DNA of 64,000 nt from Desulfomicrobium macestii (GTDB lineage: Bacteria > Desulfobacterota > Desulfovibrionia > Desulfovibrionales > Desulfomicrobiaceae): assembly GCF_014873765.1 (NCBI RefSeq), contig NZ_JADBGG010000018.1:36226-100225 (forward strand), in the 5' to 3' direction. The notes under the pieces were generated by a model that was not told where the DNA came from, made no database searches, and saw only the letters and a program-made list of their open reading frames with translations. Each line of letters starts with the position of its first letter. Positions within the stretch are counted from its first letter, which is position 1. Positions 16,842-26,100 of this stretch are shown here, piece by piece. The position numbers were made by a program, and so were the translations under genes.

Positions 16842-17966
16842 ATGAAAGTTAAAAAATTGGTTCTTCTGGCACTGCTCGTGGCCATGTTTTCCGCCTCCGT
16901 GGCGGTGGCCGCCGAAAATTACGTGCGCAAGGTCGACAACTTCATAATCCTGGTGGACCGCTCCGGTTCCATGGATGAAAAGTATGTAGGCACCAAGGAC
17001 AAGAAAATCGTTCTGGCCAAGGCCCTGCTTGAGCGCATGAACGGCATGATTCCCGAGCTTGGTTACATGGGCGGCCTGAATACTGCCGCTCCGGTAGGTG
17101 AACTCCAGGGTATGGAAGCATATTCCAATGCCGGTTACGGTGCTTCCCTGGCCAAGGTTCCTACACTGATCGGTTCCAATCCCACCCCTCTTGGCCATGG
17201 ACTCGCCGCTCTTGAGCCTGCCCTGCAGAGCGCCGTGGGCCGCAGTGCGGTTATCATTGTGTCGGACGGACGTGAGAATGTCGGCGAAGGCTCCTTGCAG
17301 GTTGCCGCCGCCTTGGCTGAAAAATACGGCGTGTGTTTCCACACCATCAGCTTTGCCGACACTGTCAACGGCAACCAGGCCCTGCTTGATGCCATCACCG
17401 CTCTGAAGCCTTGCGGCGTTGGAGCTTCCGCTGCCCAGTTGGCCGATGACGCCGCTCTGAAGCAGTTCGTGCAGGACGTGTTCTACGATACGGCCGCGGT
17501 TGACCCTTGCTCCCTTGACGACGACAACGACGGCGTGAACAACTGCATCGACAAGTGCCCCGACACCATCAAGGGTCTGGCTGTTGACGCCGATGGTTGC
17601 CCTGTTGCCGATATCGTGACCCTCAAGATCAACTTCGACTTCGACAAGTCCGACATCAAGCCCGAGTACTACCAGGAACTGGCTGATTTCGCCTCCTACA
17701 TGAGACAGCAGCAGTCCTTCACTGTTGTTGAAATCGCCGGTCACACCGATTCCGTGGGTTCCGATGAATACAACCAGAAGTTGTCCGAGCGTCGCGCCAA
17801 GGCCGTTCGCGACTATATGGTCAATGAACTCGGCATGGACGACAAGCTGTTCTCCGCCGTAGGCTATGGCGAGAGCAAGCCCATTGCCAGCAATGACACC
17901 GACGCAGGCCGCGCCGAAAACCGTCGCATCCTCGCCGAACTGAAGGGCGTCTTCAAGAAGAAGTAG
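16842..17966 (+). CDS. VWA-domain OmpA-family outer-membrane/peptidoglycan-associated protein
   Basis: This 374-residue protein has a signal peptide (residues 1-23, ending AVAAEN) and then a von Willebrand A domain. The VWA domain shows the MIDAS motif DRSGS (about residues 41-45), a Thr/Pro turn (NPTPLGHGLAAL) and IIVSDGREN. A short calcium-binding thrombospondin-3-like repeat (DDDNDGVNNCIDKCPDT, about 226-242) leads to a C-terminal OmpA domain (FDFDKSDIKPEY, GHTDSVGSDEYNQKLSERRA). OmpA domains bind meso-diaminopimelate in peptidoglycan. It is likely an abundant envelope protein: the codon choice is regular, the ribosome-binding site is good (GAGGAG), and it has its own promoter and terminator. 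Confidence 0.93.
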   Translation: MKVKKLVLLALLVAMFSASVAVAAENYVRKVDNFIILVDRSGSMDEKYVGTKDKKIVLAKALLERMNGMIPELGYMGGLNTAAPVGELQGMEAYSNAGYGASLAKVPTLIGSNPTPLGHGLAALEPALQSAVGRSAVIIVSDGRENVGEGSLQVAAALAEKYGVCFHTISFADTVNGNQALLDAITALKPCGVGASAAQLADDAALKQFVQDVFYDTAAVDPCSLDDDNDGVNNCIDKCPDTIKGLAVDADGCPVADIVTLKINFDFDKSDIKPEYYQELADFASYMRQQQSFTVVEIAGHTDSVGSDEYNQKLSERRAKAVRDYMVNELGMDDKLFSAVGYGESKPIASNDTDAGRAENRRILAELKGVFKKK

Positions 17967-17993
17967 TCTTTCAGGACGTTTGAAATCGTCAGA

Positions 17994-18023
17994 GGCGGTC
18001 CCTTGCGGGGGGCCGCCTTTTCT
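17994..18023 (+). terminator. rho-independent terminator after the VWA-OmpA gene
   Basis: GGCGGTCCC (17994-18002) pairs with GGGGGCCGCC (to 18017) around TTGC, followed by TTTTCT. It is 28 bases after the stop codon. Confidence 0.88.
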
Positions 18024-18137
18024 ATTTGTCAGCGGCGCGAAAGGTGACTACGCAAGGCGTGTTGTGATGAGAGTGAGCATCTTTGGCTGGTTTGCGGATT
18101 TGAGCGCGGTCGATGACGGTCTAAATGGGAAGGTTGC

Positions 18138-19718
18138 ATGCAGGAATACGTGGAAAAGGTTGGCGTCACGGACGTCGGGCAGCGTCTGGATGTTTTCTGG
18201 CAGGCTTGCCTTGAAGAGGAGGGCGTGGCCAGAAGCCGCGTCCAGGCCTGGATCAAGGACGGACGGGCGCGTATCAATGGGCAGGTCTGCACCAAGGCGG
18301 CAACCCGGCTCACACCCGGCCAGACCCTGACCTTGGCCCCGGAATACATCGATTCGAGCATCGTTCCCGATGACGGCCCCCTGGACGTTTTATTCGCCGA
18401 TGACGACCTGGTCGTGATCAACAAGACTCCGGCCATGACCGTGCATCCGGCGCCGTCGGTGGCTGAACCGACGCTTGTGCACCGCGTGGCCCACCATTTT
18501 CCGGCCTTGCTGTCCCAGTCCGGGGAGCGTCCCGGTGTCGTGCATCGCCTGGACAAGGACACTTCCGGGCTTATCGTGCTGGCGCTGTCCGAGTCGGCGC
18601 GTCTGAGCCTGACCCAGGCCTTCGCGTCCCGCGAGGTCTACAAGGAATATCTGGCCCTGGTCGCCGGAGTGCCCGATTCTTCCGGTACCGTGAATCTCGC
18701 CCTGGGGCGGCATCCGAGCATCAAGACGCGCATGGCCGTGGTCGAACGTGGGGGACGCGCGGCCGAGACCCGCTACGAGCTGCTCTGGAGCGCTTCGGAC
18801 AGGAGCGCTTCCCTGGTCCGGGTTCGCATCATGACGGGCCGCACTCACCAGATCCGCGTGCATATGGCCGCGCTGGGGCACCCCCTGCTGGGGGACTCGG
18901 TCTATGCCGACAAGACGACCGCCGCGCGCGCCCCCCGGCAGATGTTGCATGCCTGGCAGCTGCGTTTCGAGCATCCCCGGGGACTTGAGCCCCTGGAGTT
19001 TTGCGCTTCCCCGCCGGAAGATTTTATGCAGGTGCTGCGCGGGCTTTGCCGCGAGCGGGCCTGCATCGGTCTGACCGGAGCAGTGGGCAGCGGCAAGTCC
19101 ACCGTCCGCGCGGTGGCCGAGGAGATGGGCGTGCCGGTTTTCTGCGCGGATCGGGTGGTGGCCGAAGCCTACGCCAGGGGCGGGGAGGGCTGCGCCATTC
19201 TGGAGCATCATTTCGGAAGCCGCTTCACGCAACCCGGAGGTGGCGTGGACAAGGACCTGCTGCGTGACGCCCTGGCCGAATCCGACAGCCTGCGCCGTGA
19301 GGTGGAGCGCCTGGTTCATCCCCTGGTGCGACATGCCCTGCATGCCTTTCGGGCCGCGCATGACGAGGACGTGACCCTGGCCGAGATCCCCCTGCTTTGC
19401 GAAGCCGGGCTAGCCGGCGAGATCGATCTGCTGGCGGTGGTCTACTGCCCGGATTCCCTGAGGCATGCCAGGCTGCAGGGCCGGGGATGGAGTCCGGAGC
19501 GGATAGTCATGGTCGATGCCTGGCAGTGGCCCCAGGCCAGAAAGGTGGGCATGGCGCAGTTCGTGGTCGACAACTCCGGCTCCCTGGAGGAACTTGAGTC
19601 CCGCGCGCGGGCCCTGATCCGGGTCGTGCATGGGATGCTGCTCGGCCATGCCGAGCGGTGCATGGAGGAGTTGCAGGACATTTTTGAAAATCCGGACACC
19701 ATGGAAGAGGGGAGCTGA
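18138..19718 (+). CDS. fusion of RluD-type pseudouridine synthase and dephospho-CoA kinase
   Basis: This 526-residue protein holds two complete enzymes. Residues 1-300 are an S4 domain plus RluA-family synthase, with catalytic Asp in GVVHRLDKDTSGL, then MTGRTHQIRVHMA and HPLLGDSVY. Residues about 310-510 are CoaE, with P-loop GLTGAVGSGKST, then HPLVRHAL, AEIPLLCEAG and QFVVDNSGS. The first half modifies uridines in rRNA; the second phosphorylates dephospho-CoA in the last step of CoA synthesis. The two lie in one open frame with no stop, and the linker is short (about residues 295-312). GGAAGG precedes the ATG. The rhomboid gene starts three bases after its stop. Confidence 0.93.
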   Translation: MQEYVEKVGVTDVGQRLDVFWQACLEEEGVARSRVQAWIKDGRARINGQVCTKAATRLTPGQTLTLAPEYIDSSIVPDDGPLDVLFADDDLVVINKTPAMTVHPAPSVAEPTLVHRVAHHFPALLSQSGERPGVVHRLDKDTSGLIVLALSESARLSLTQAFASREVYKEYLALVAGVPDSSGTVNLALGRHPSIKTRMAVVERGGRAAETRYELLWSASDRSASLVRVRIMTGRTHQIRVHMAALGHPLLGDSVYADKTTAARAPRQMLHAWQLRFEHPRGLEPLEFCASPPEDFMQVLRGLCRERACIGLTGAVGSGKSTVRAVAEEMGVPVFCADRVVAEAYARGGEGCAILEHHFGSRFTQPGGGVDKDLLRDALAESDSLRREVERLVHPLVRHALHAFRAAHDEDVTLAEIPLLCEAGLAGEIDLLAVVYCPDSLRHARLQGRGWSPERIVMVDAWQWPQARKVGMAQFVVDNSGSLEELESRARALIRVVHGMLLGHAERCMEELQDIFENPDTMEEGS

Positions 19719-19721
19719 CCC

Positions 19722-20435
19722 ATGTTTCCTCTGCGCGACAACATCCCCTCCCGGCATCGATCCTACATGATGTGGACCCTGCTGGCCCTGAACATCGCTT
19801 TTTTTCTGGCCGGGCTTGGCCTGAGCAATGCCCAGGAGTTCAGGCTCTTTCATCTTTACGGCGTGGTCCCGGCCCGCTATTTCGATTCTCAGTGGGCCAT
19901 GTTCCAGGGCTATCCCGAAGGGCTGCTCTTGCCTCTTGCAACGCACATGTTCCTGCACTCCGGCTGGCTGCACCTCATCGCCAACATGTGGACGCTCTGG
20001 ATTTTCGGGGACAACGTGGAGGACGTGATGGGCCCCTTCAAGTTTCTCCTTTTCTACCTGCTGTGCGGTCTTGGAGCGCTGGCGGTGCACATGCTCACCA
20101 ATTCCTCTTCCACCATGCCCGTGGTTGGGGCTTCCGGGGCCATCGCCGGGGTCATGGGCGCCTATTTCTTTTTGTATCCGCATGCCAAGGTGGTCACTTT
20201 CCTGCCCATCCTGATCATTCCCTTCATCTTCGAGCTGCCCGCCGTGTTTTATCTTGGAGCCTGGTTCATGACCCAGGTCTTCTCCGGTATGCTTGCTCCG
20301 GCCGGCGGCGGGGGAGTGGCCTGGTGGGCGCACATCGGCGGCTTCGTGGTCGGCATGCTCCTGCTGCGTTTTTTTCGCGACGATTCGCGCTGCTATTATT
20401 GCTACCGTTCCGAAACCTGGAAGGAGTGGAAGTAG
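19722..20435 (+). CDS. rhomboid family intramembrane serine protease
   Basis: This 237-residue membrane protein has six or more hydrophobic helices. The conserved HSGWLHLIANMWTLWIFG lies in the loop-1/TM2 region. The catalytic Ser is in VVGASGAIAG (Ser138) and the catalytic His in WWAHIGGF (His204), so it should be active. A Cys-Tyr-rich C-terminal tail (CYYCYRSETWKEWK) has the spacing of a CxxC site, which is unusual. Rhomboids cleave membrane proteins within the bilayer; the substrate is unknown. It is translationally close to the RluD-CoaE gene. Confidence 0.93.
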   Translation: MFPLRDNIPSRHRSYMMWTLLALNIAFFLAGLGLSNAQEFRLFHLYGVVPARYFDSQWAMFQGYPEGLLLPLATHMFLHSGWLHLIANMWTLWIFGDNVEDVMGPFKFLLFYLLCGLGALAVHMLTNSSSTMPVVGASGAIAGVMGAYFFLYPHAKVVTFLPILIIPFIFELPAVFYLGAWFMTQVFSGMLAPAGGGGVAWWAHIGGFVVGMLLLRFFRDDSRCYYCYRSETWKEWK

Positions 20436-20522
20436 GGCGACTGGACATTTGGCCCTGCCTCAATTAAGCGCTGATTCTTGTTTTGTCGCGCCGTCCTGCC
20501 TTTCATACCACAAGGATACCAT

Positions 20523-21290
20523 ATGCTTCAGATTGAAAACCTGCATGTCAGTATCGGTGACAGGGAAGTCTTGAAAGGGATCAACCTGAACATCGACGAA
20601 GGAGAGACGTTCATTCTCTTCGGTCCCAACGGTTCCGGAAAAACCACCCTGCTCATGACGCTCATGGGTTTTGGCGGCTACACCGTGACCGCGGGCAAGA
20701 TTGTCTTCAAGGGTGTCGATATCACCGCAATGCCCACCTACGAACGGGCCCGGCTTGGCATCGGCATGTCCTTCCAGCGGCCGCCGACCATTCATGGGCT
20801 CAAAACCCGCCATCTTGTCTCCATGTGCGCCCGTGGCCGTGAGATTGACGTGGACGGCATGGCCAAGACCGTCAATTTTCAGGACTTTCTGAATCGTGAC
20901 ATCAATTCGGGCTTTTCCGGAGGCGAGATCAAGCGCTCCGAGCTTTTGCAGCTCATGGCCCAGAATCCGGACCTCATCCTCTTCGATGAGCCGGAATCGG
21001 GCGTTGATCTGGAGAACATGGTCCTGATCGGCAACACGGCCCGCGCCCTGCTCGACGGCGCGGCGGCTCCGTCGCCCGAAACGTGCATGCGCGACCTGCG
21101 TCGCCGCAACAAGACCTCGGGCCTCATCATCACCCACACCGGCTATATCCTCGACTACGTCAACGCCGACCGTGGCCAGGTCATGTACAACGGTGTGTTG
21201 TGCTGCGACACGCGGCCGACCAGACCCCGCGACATTCTTGATCACATCAGCAAGTACGGCTACAAGGAGTGCATCAGATGTCTGAACTAA
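20523..21290 (+). CDS. sufC: SufC-type Fe-S cluster assembly ATPase
   Basis: This 255-residue ABC ATPase has Walker A GPNGSGKTTLLM (about residues 35-46), signature FSGGEIKRSELLQL, Walker B LILFDEPESGVD and switch His in IITHTGYIL. This signature is diagnostic of SufC rather than of transporters. It energises the SufB scaffold for Fe-S cluster assembly in the cytoplasm. The ATG at 20523 is used because homology starts there. The sufB start overlaps its end by 13 bases, so translation is coupled. No sufD, sufS or sufU follows, as in the minimal two-gene (SmsCB-like) systems of strict anaerobes. Confidence 0.93.
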   Translation: MLQIENLHVSIGDREVLKGINLNIDEGETFILFGPNGSGKTTLLMTLMGFGGYTVTAGKIVFKGVDITAMPTYERARLGIGMSFQRPPTIHGLKTRHLVSMCARGREIDVDGMAKTVNFQDFLNRDINSGFSGGEIKRSELLQLMAQNPDLILFDEPESGVDLENMVLIGNTARALLDGAAAPSPETCMRDLRRRNKTSGLIITHTGYILDYVNADRGQVMYNGVLCCDTRPTRPRDILDHISKYGYKECIRCLN

Positions 21291-22459
21291 GCCCAACCCT
21301 GGTCGATCTGAACTCCTATTCCTTCACCGGTCGCCAGAGCCCCGAGCTGCCCGATTTTTCCTCCCTGTCCGAAGAGAGCAAGCATGAGCTGCGCATGGTC
21401 GGGGTGGACGTCGACGCCACCGGCGAACGTGCGGGCACGTTTGTGCAATTTGACCACTCCACCGTGCATTGCAAGAGCTCGGGCAAGGGTGTGGAGGTGC
21501 TGGGCATTCGTCAGGCGCTCAAGAAATACGACGGCCTGCCCGAATATTTCTGGAAGGCCATGGACCCGGAAAAGGACGATTTCACCCGCACGGCGGCCAA
21601 GGAAGAGCTGCACGGCGGCTATTTCATCCGCACCGAGAAAGGGGTCAAGGTCGCCGAGCCGGTCCAGACCTGCCTGTTCATAAAAGGCCAGAACGTGGGC
21701 CAGAACGTGCACAACATCGTGGTCGTGGAGGAGGACTCCGAGGTTCACATCATCACCGGTTGCGCCACTTCCCACGACGTGACTTCGGCTCTGCATCTGG
21801 GCATCTCCGAATTCTACATCAAGAAGGGCGGCAAGCTGACTTTCACCATGGTTCACAACTGGGGCGAGGACGTCATGGTCCGGCCGCGCACGGTGGGCAT
21901 AGTGGAGGAGAACGGGGTTCTTCAGAACAACTACGTCCTTCTGAAAAAGGTCAAGTCCGTGCAGTCCTATCCGACGATATATCTGAACGGCGACGGAGCC
22001 GTGGCCCGCTTCAATTCCGTCATCGTCACGCCCACCGGTTCCCATGTGGACACGGGCAACCGCATCGTGCTCAACGCCCCGAACACGCGCGGCGAGATCA
22101 TTTCGCGCACCATCACTACCGGCGGGACCATCGTCGCGCGCGGCGAGATCATCGGCAATGCGGTTCCGGCGCGCGGACATCTGGAGTGCAAGGGCCTGAT
22201 CCTCGGCGGCGGACTGATCCACGCCATCCCCGAGTTGCAGGGCTGCGTGACCGGTGTGGAGCTGTCTCATGAGGCGGCCGTGGGCAAGATCGCCCAGGAG
22301 GAGATCGAGTATCTCATGGCGCGCGGCCTGGACGAGGACGAAGCCACCTCGACCATCGTGCGCGGCTTTCTGAACGTGGAGATAATGGGGCTGCCCCAGG
22401 AACTGCGCGAGTCCATCGACCGGACCATCGCCGAACTGGACGCCAGCGACGCCATGTAA
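21278..22459 (+). CDS. sufB: SufB/SufD-type Fe-S cluster assembly scaffold
   Basis: This 393-residue protein of the SufBD family has the beta-helix core. Seen segments include NVHNIVVVEEDSEVHIITG, GISEFYIKKGGKLTF and GAVARFNSVIVTPTGSHVD, with the C-terminal ATSTIVRGFLNVEIMGLP. It is shorter than E. coli SufB (495 residues), as in the short SufB of minimal systems. ATG 21278 has AAGGAG eight bases upstream and overlaps sufC by 13 bases. With SufC it forms the scaffold-ATPase complex that builds Fe-S clusters. The only scaffold gene seen here is this one. A terminator follows the stop by 22 bases. Confidence 0.9.
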   Translation: MSELSPTLVDLNSYSFTGRQSPELPDFSSLSEESKHELRMVGVDVDATGERAGTFVQFDHSTVHCKSSGKGVEVLGIRQALKKYDGLPEYFWKAMDPEKDDFTRTAAKEELHGGYFIRTEKGVKVAEPVQTCLFIKGQNVGQNVHNIVVVEEDSEVHIITGCATSHDVTSALHLGISEFYIKKGGKLTFTMVHNWGEDVMVRPRTVGIVEENGVLQNNYVLLKKVKSVQSYPTIYLNGDGAVARFNSVIVTPTGSHVDTGNRIVLNAPNTRGEIISRTITTGGTIVARGEIIGNAVPARGHLECKGLILGGGLIHAIPELQGCVTGVELSHEAAVGKIAQEEIEYLMARGLDEDEATSTIVRGFLNVEIMGLPQELRESIDRTIAELDASDAM

Positions 22460-22481
22460 TCGTCTTTATTCATTCGCAATG

Positions 22482-22503
22482 GCCCGGCTTGACCGGGCTT
22501 TTG
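22482..22503 (+). terminator. rho-independent terminator after sufB
   Basis: GCCCGG (22482-22487) and CCGGGC (22493-22498) enclose CTTGA, followed by TTTTGC. The next gene's ribosome-binding site starts only eight bases later. Confidence 0.75.
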
Positions 22504-22520
22504 CATTTCTGGAGGATGCC

Positions 22521-22973
22521 ATGCCCGGATACAAGGGACATCTGGTCGGCGGGGTGCTGACGGGAGGCGCGGTGCTGGGGGGATTGTTCTGGACCGGGAC
22601 GTATGTCCCGGAAATGCCGCAGTTGGCCGTGCTCGGCGCGCTGGTGCTGCTGGGGAGCCTCTTTCCGGACGTCGACACGGACTCCAAGGGCCAGCACATC
22701 TTTTATCTGACTCTGGCCGTGCTCGATTTCGCCCTCATCGTGCAGGGCTATTACAAGTGGGCGGCGGTGCTGGGGTTTGCGGCCATGTTCCCGGCCATCG
22801 GCCCGCATCGCGGCTGGACCCACACCTGGTGGGCCATGCTCGCCGTACCCCTGCCCCTGGTGCTGCTTCCGGTCTGGCTGTACGGCGCAACACCCAAGGC
22901 CATGGCGCCTTTTTACGGGGCGGCCGTGCTGGGGTATTTTTCGCACCTGATGATAGACAGGAAGTGGAGTTGA
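22521..22973 (+). CDS. YdjM-like inner-membrane metal-dependent hydrolase family protein
   Basis: This 150-residue protein shows the family features: GYKGHLVGG at the N-terminus, LLGSLFPDVDTDSKGQ, GPHRGWTHTWW and the C-terminal YFSHLMIDRKWS. The conserved His and Asp positions are those of the LexA-binding/YdjM-type membrane hydrolases. It has about four hydrophobic segments. ATG 22521 has GGAGG eight bases before it; an earlier reading from 22479 crosses the sufB terminator. The biochemical role of the family is not settled. Confidence 0.85.
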   Translation: MPGYKGHLVGGVLTGGAVLGGLFWTGTYVPEMPQLAVLGALVLLGSLFPDVDTDSKGQHIFYLTLAVLDFALIVQGYYKWAAVLGFAAMFPAIGPHRGWTHTWWAMLAVPLPLVLLPVWLYGATPKAMAPFYGAAVLGYFSHLMIDRKWS

Positions 22974-23093
22974 AGAGGCGGGAGCCTGCGCCCTCGGGTG
23001 CCCTTGAACAATTCAACCATCCGGGCGGGCGCAAGCCTTTGCAACCTGTGCAGGAAAAACGTTCGCGGGATTGAGTCGCCGAATCCGCCTCGA

Positions 23094-23120
23094 CGTCATT
23101 CCCGCGAAGGCGGGAATCCA
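23094..23120. repeat. REP-like palindrome of the widespread ATTCCCGC..GCGGGAAT type
   Basis: The sequence CATTCCCGCGAAGGCGGGAATCC contains ATTCCCGC and GCGGGAAT arms around a short loop. This exact kind of palindrome is scattered between genes in many Proteobacteria. It lies in the 200-base gap between the YdjM-like gene and the giant membrane protein gene. Nothing else was recognised in the gap. Confidence 0.75.
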
Positions 23121-23169
23121 GGGTGCTTCAGCTCTCCATGTCCGCTCAGATCCGGATCTCTGATTCTCT

Positions 23170-26100
23170 TCAGCGCAGCCTGCGGCTGCTCCCCATCTTT
23201 TCCACCTCCCGCAGGTATTCATCCGACCTGTCCAGGTAGAAGGCCAGGGCCCGGGAAAAGTTCTTGCCTACCAGACCGTCCACGAACATCTGGCTGATCT
23301 CGCGGTAGCGTTTGAGAACGTACTGGGAGCGCAGAAAGATGAGCCATTCCTCCTTGCTCATGTCCTGGGATATGAATTCCAGGGCTTTGGAGGCGCGGGG
23401 TTGGTAGAGCCAGAAATACATCAGGTCCAGGGCGTTGACGATGAGCACCTTTTCCAGGTCGCGGGCTTCGTAGGAAATCGTTTCCATGAACATTTTGGGC
23501 GACTGGAGCATGTCCAGCACGTCTTCTTCCGGGAAAAGGACATCCAGGCGGGCAAAGGCGTCAAACATGGCGATGAGTTTGGCACGGTAGTCGGCCAGGC
23601 GCACCCTTACATTGTTGTGACGGTCGCCCAGCCCTTCGATAACCGCCGCCACGCAGTCCGAGGCGAATTTGGAGATGATGGCGGCCCATTTCTGCAGAGC
23701 CTGCTCCACCCCGGTCATTCCGGCCAGGTGCATGCTGCCGGCTATGCCGCTGTTGAAGAGAACGGCCAGGGGGATGGACAGGATGCTGCGGAAGAAGTTG
23801 GCCAGGACCACGGCACGCGGCAGGCCGCGAAAGGTGTTGTGGCTGGAGATGTAGATGCCGTTGGCCAGGGCCATGGACGCGAAAAGCAGGACCGGCTCCG
23901 TGGCCGTGGTGATGCCCAGGCCACGATCCAGGATAATGGTCTTGACCAGGAGGTCCAGCAGGGGGACGGAGAAGCCTGTGTACAGCAGATCGTCGGCAAC
24001 GCGGCTCCAGCTGATCAGGGAATTCCACTGCAAAAGAGGTGAGCGCGTCAAGCCGCCCCCGCCGAGCACTGCCTGCAGGATGTTGCGCACTCCGGTGATG
24101 GCGAACCAGATCAGTCCTCCGAAATAGGCCAGGACCCACCAGTCCTTGGTCAGGGCAAAGGTCAGGAAGGCCGGAATGAATCCGACCAGTATCTTGAGGA
24201 CGTTTTTCAGCCCCGTGTTCAGGTACTTCAAGGAAAGATGGTTATCGCCGGCCGCACCACTTTTTTTGGTGATGCGTAGCCCGTTGTCGTGCTCAAGCTG
24301 CACGCCGCCCAAGGTGACGATATTGCCACGGCGTTTGGGATGGATGTCGATGCTGTCGAGAAACCATTCCTGCTCCCGGCAGCATCCGGCCAGTTCCATT
24401 CCTGGGATCTTTCGCGCCAGCCTCAAAAGGAAAGTATCTTCATTTTTTGCGTGACAGCGGGTGCGGAAATGGACCGTCATCCTGGCGGTGACCGGAAGCT
24501 GCTTGCGCTGCCTTTGAGACTGGTTCAGCGCGATTTTCTGGGCTCGCTTGGGCAGAGTTTCAAGCACCACCACGCCCATCCCGTATTGGTGCCTGGACTG
24601 GCCCGTGGAGCCGCTTCCGATGCGCGAGCCGAGGGGCCGCTTCTTGTAGTACTTATGGAATGCTTCGATGTTGAAAAGAATGTCGAGGAGTTTGTTTTTG
24701 CGCGCCTCCATGAGCAGTAGTTCGCGTTCAAGCTCGGTCGCGTGTGAAAGGGCATTCTTGTTTCGCGAATGGGCCACTGTGTTTTCCAGGGCCAGGCGGT
24801 CTTCCTCGAAGGACCATATCACGGCACGGATGGCCCGCTTCAAGGCGATGACGTTGTCCTCGTTCAGGGCTTTTTGCAGCTCAGCGATCTGGGCGCAGGT
24901 TCGCTCCGGACTGATGGCGTCCACGGCATCGCCGGGACAGACCAGTTGCGAGGACACGGGCATCGACCATTTGCCCCTGGATGCGTCTTTGAGATTGTAG
25001 AGTTCGATGTTGCTGATATGTCCCTGGCAATCATACAGGATTTCCAGGGCATCGGCCGTGGAGAGATTGCTCAGGTTCAGCGTGAAATGTGACGATGAGT
25101 GAAATTTGGCCAGTCTCGGCAACAGTTCCCCGACCTTGAGGCGCAGCAGGGGTGGAACCTCGGGAGTGTCCTGGGGAATGGTCGGGTCGTGCAGTTCCGG
25201 GTTGCGGCATGGTTGCAGGTAGCGGTTGATGAGCAGTTCCGAGTCGATGGAGTTCAGGGCGTCGAGGCGTTCAATCAATTCCTTGCGCCTTTTTGGCGTG
25301 GCGGTTTCGTACTCCTGGGCCATGACCTGCGCGATCTGCTTGAGCTTTGGCTGCATGCCGCTCTGGATGTATTTGGCCAGGTGCAGGAGGGACGGCTGGC
25401 CCGTGCCCACGAAGGTGGCGAAGGCCTTTTCGTCGAGCAGGTCGAGTTCCAGTCCGTACTCCTGGGCCAATTCTCCGCGGTGGATGCGGTTGTATGCCTG
25501 CAACGCCTCGAATACGTATTTCTGCTGGTAGGCGGAAACCATCCGCCCTTCCTTCATGAAGGCCTTGACCGGCTGTTCCTCCAGAAAGGCGCGGAAGGAC
25601 TTGGGGTCGGTGTAGCTCTGGGGTTCCCAGATCACGCGTACGTACTTGCCCCGAAAACGCGAGGACACATCGATGCCGATGCGAATGTGCATGCCCAGTA
25701 TGCAGCCCGCTTCCAGAAGTTCCTCGGCCACCTCGGCGTCCACATAGTTGTAATAGACAACGGTCAAAAAGCGCACGCCCTTGATCCATGCGTCCATGAC
25801 AAGATGGGTCGGGGATTTGCGGCCCTTGGTGTTGGCGTCGTGGACATGGTGGTCGAAGGCGAGCTGATTCCACTCCTCGGGCATTTCCAGAAGGTGGTAT
25901 TTGTCGAGTTCGGCCCGGACCACGCGGGGCTTGCCGGAGGAAGCCATGCGGAAGTCGTGGGCGAGGCGCAGCTGGGTTTCCTCGTCTTCCCGGTGGCGTA
26001 TGAGCTCCTTCATGATCTGCAGGAGCACCCGCGACGTGTTTTTCTGCAGGTAGGCGTTGCCCGCGAGAAGCACCTCGTCCTTGAGCGCGCGCAATGCGTT

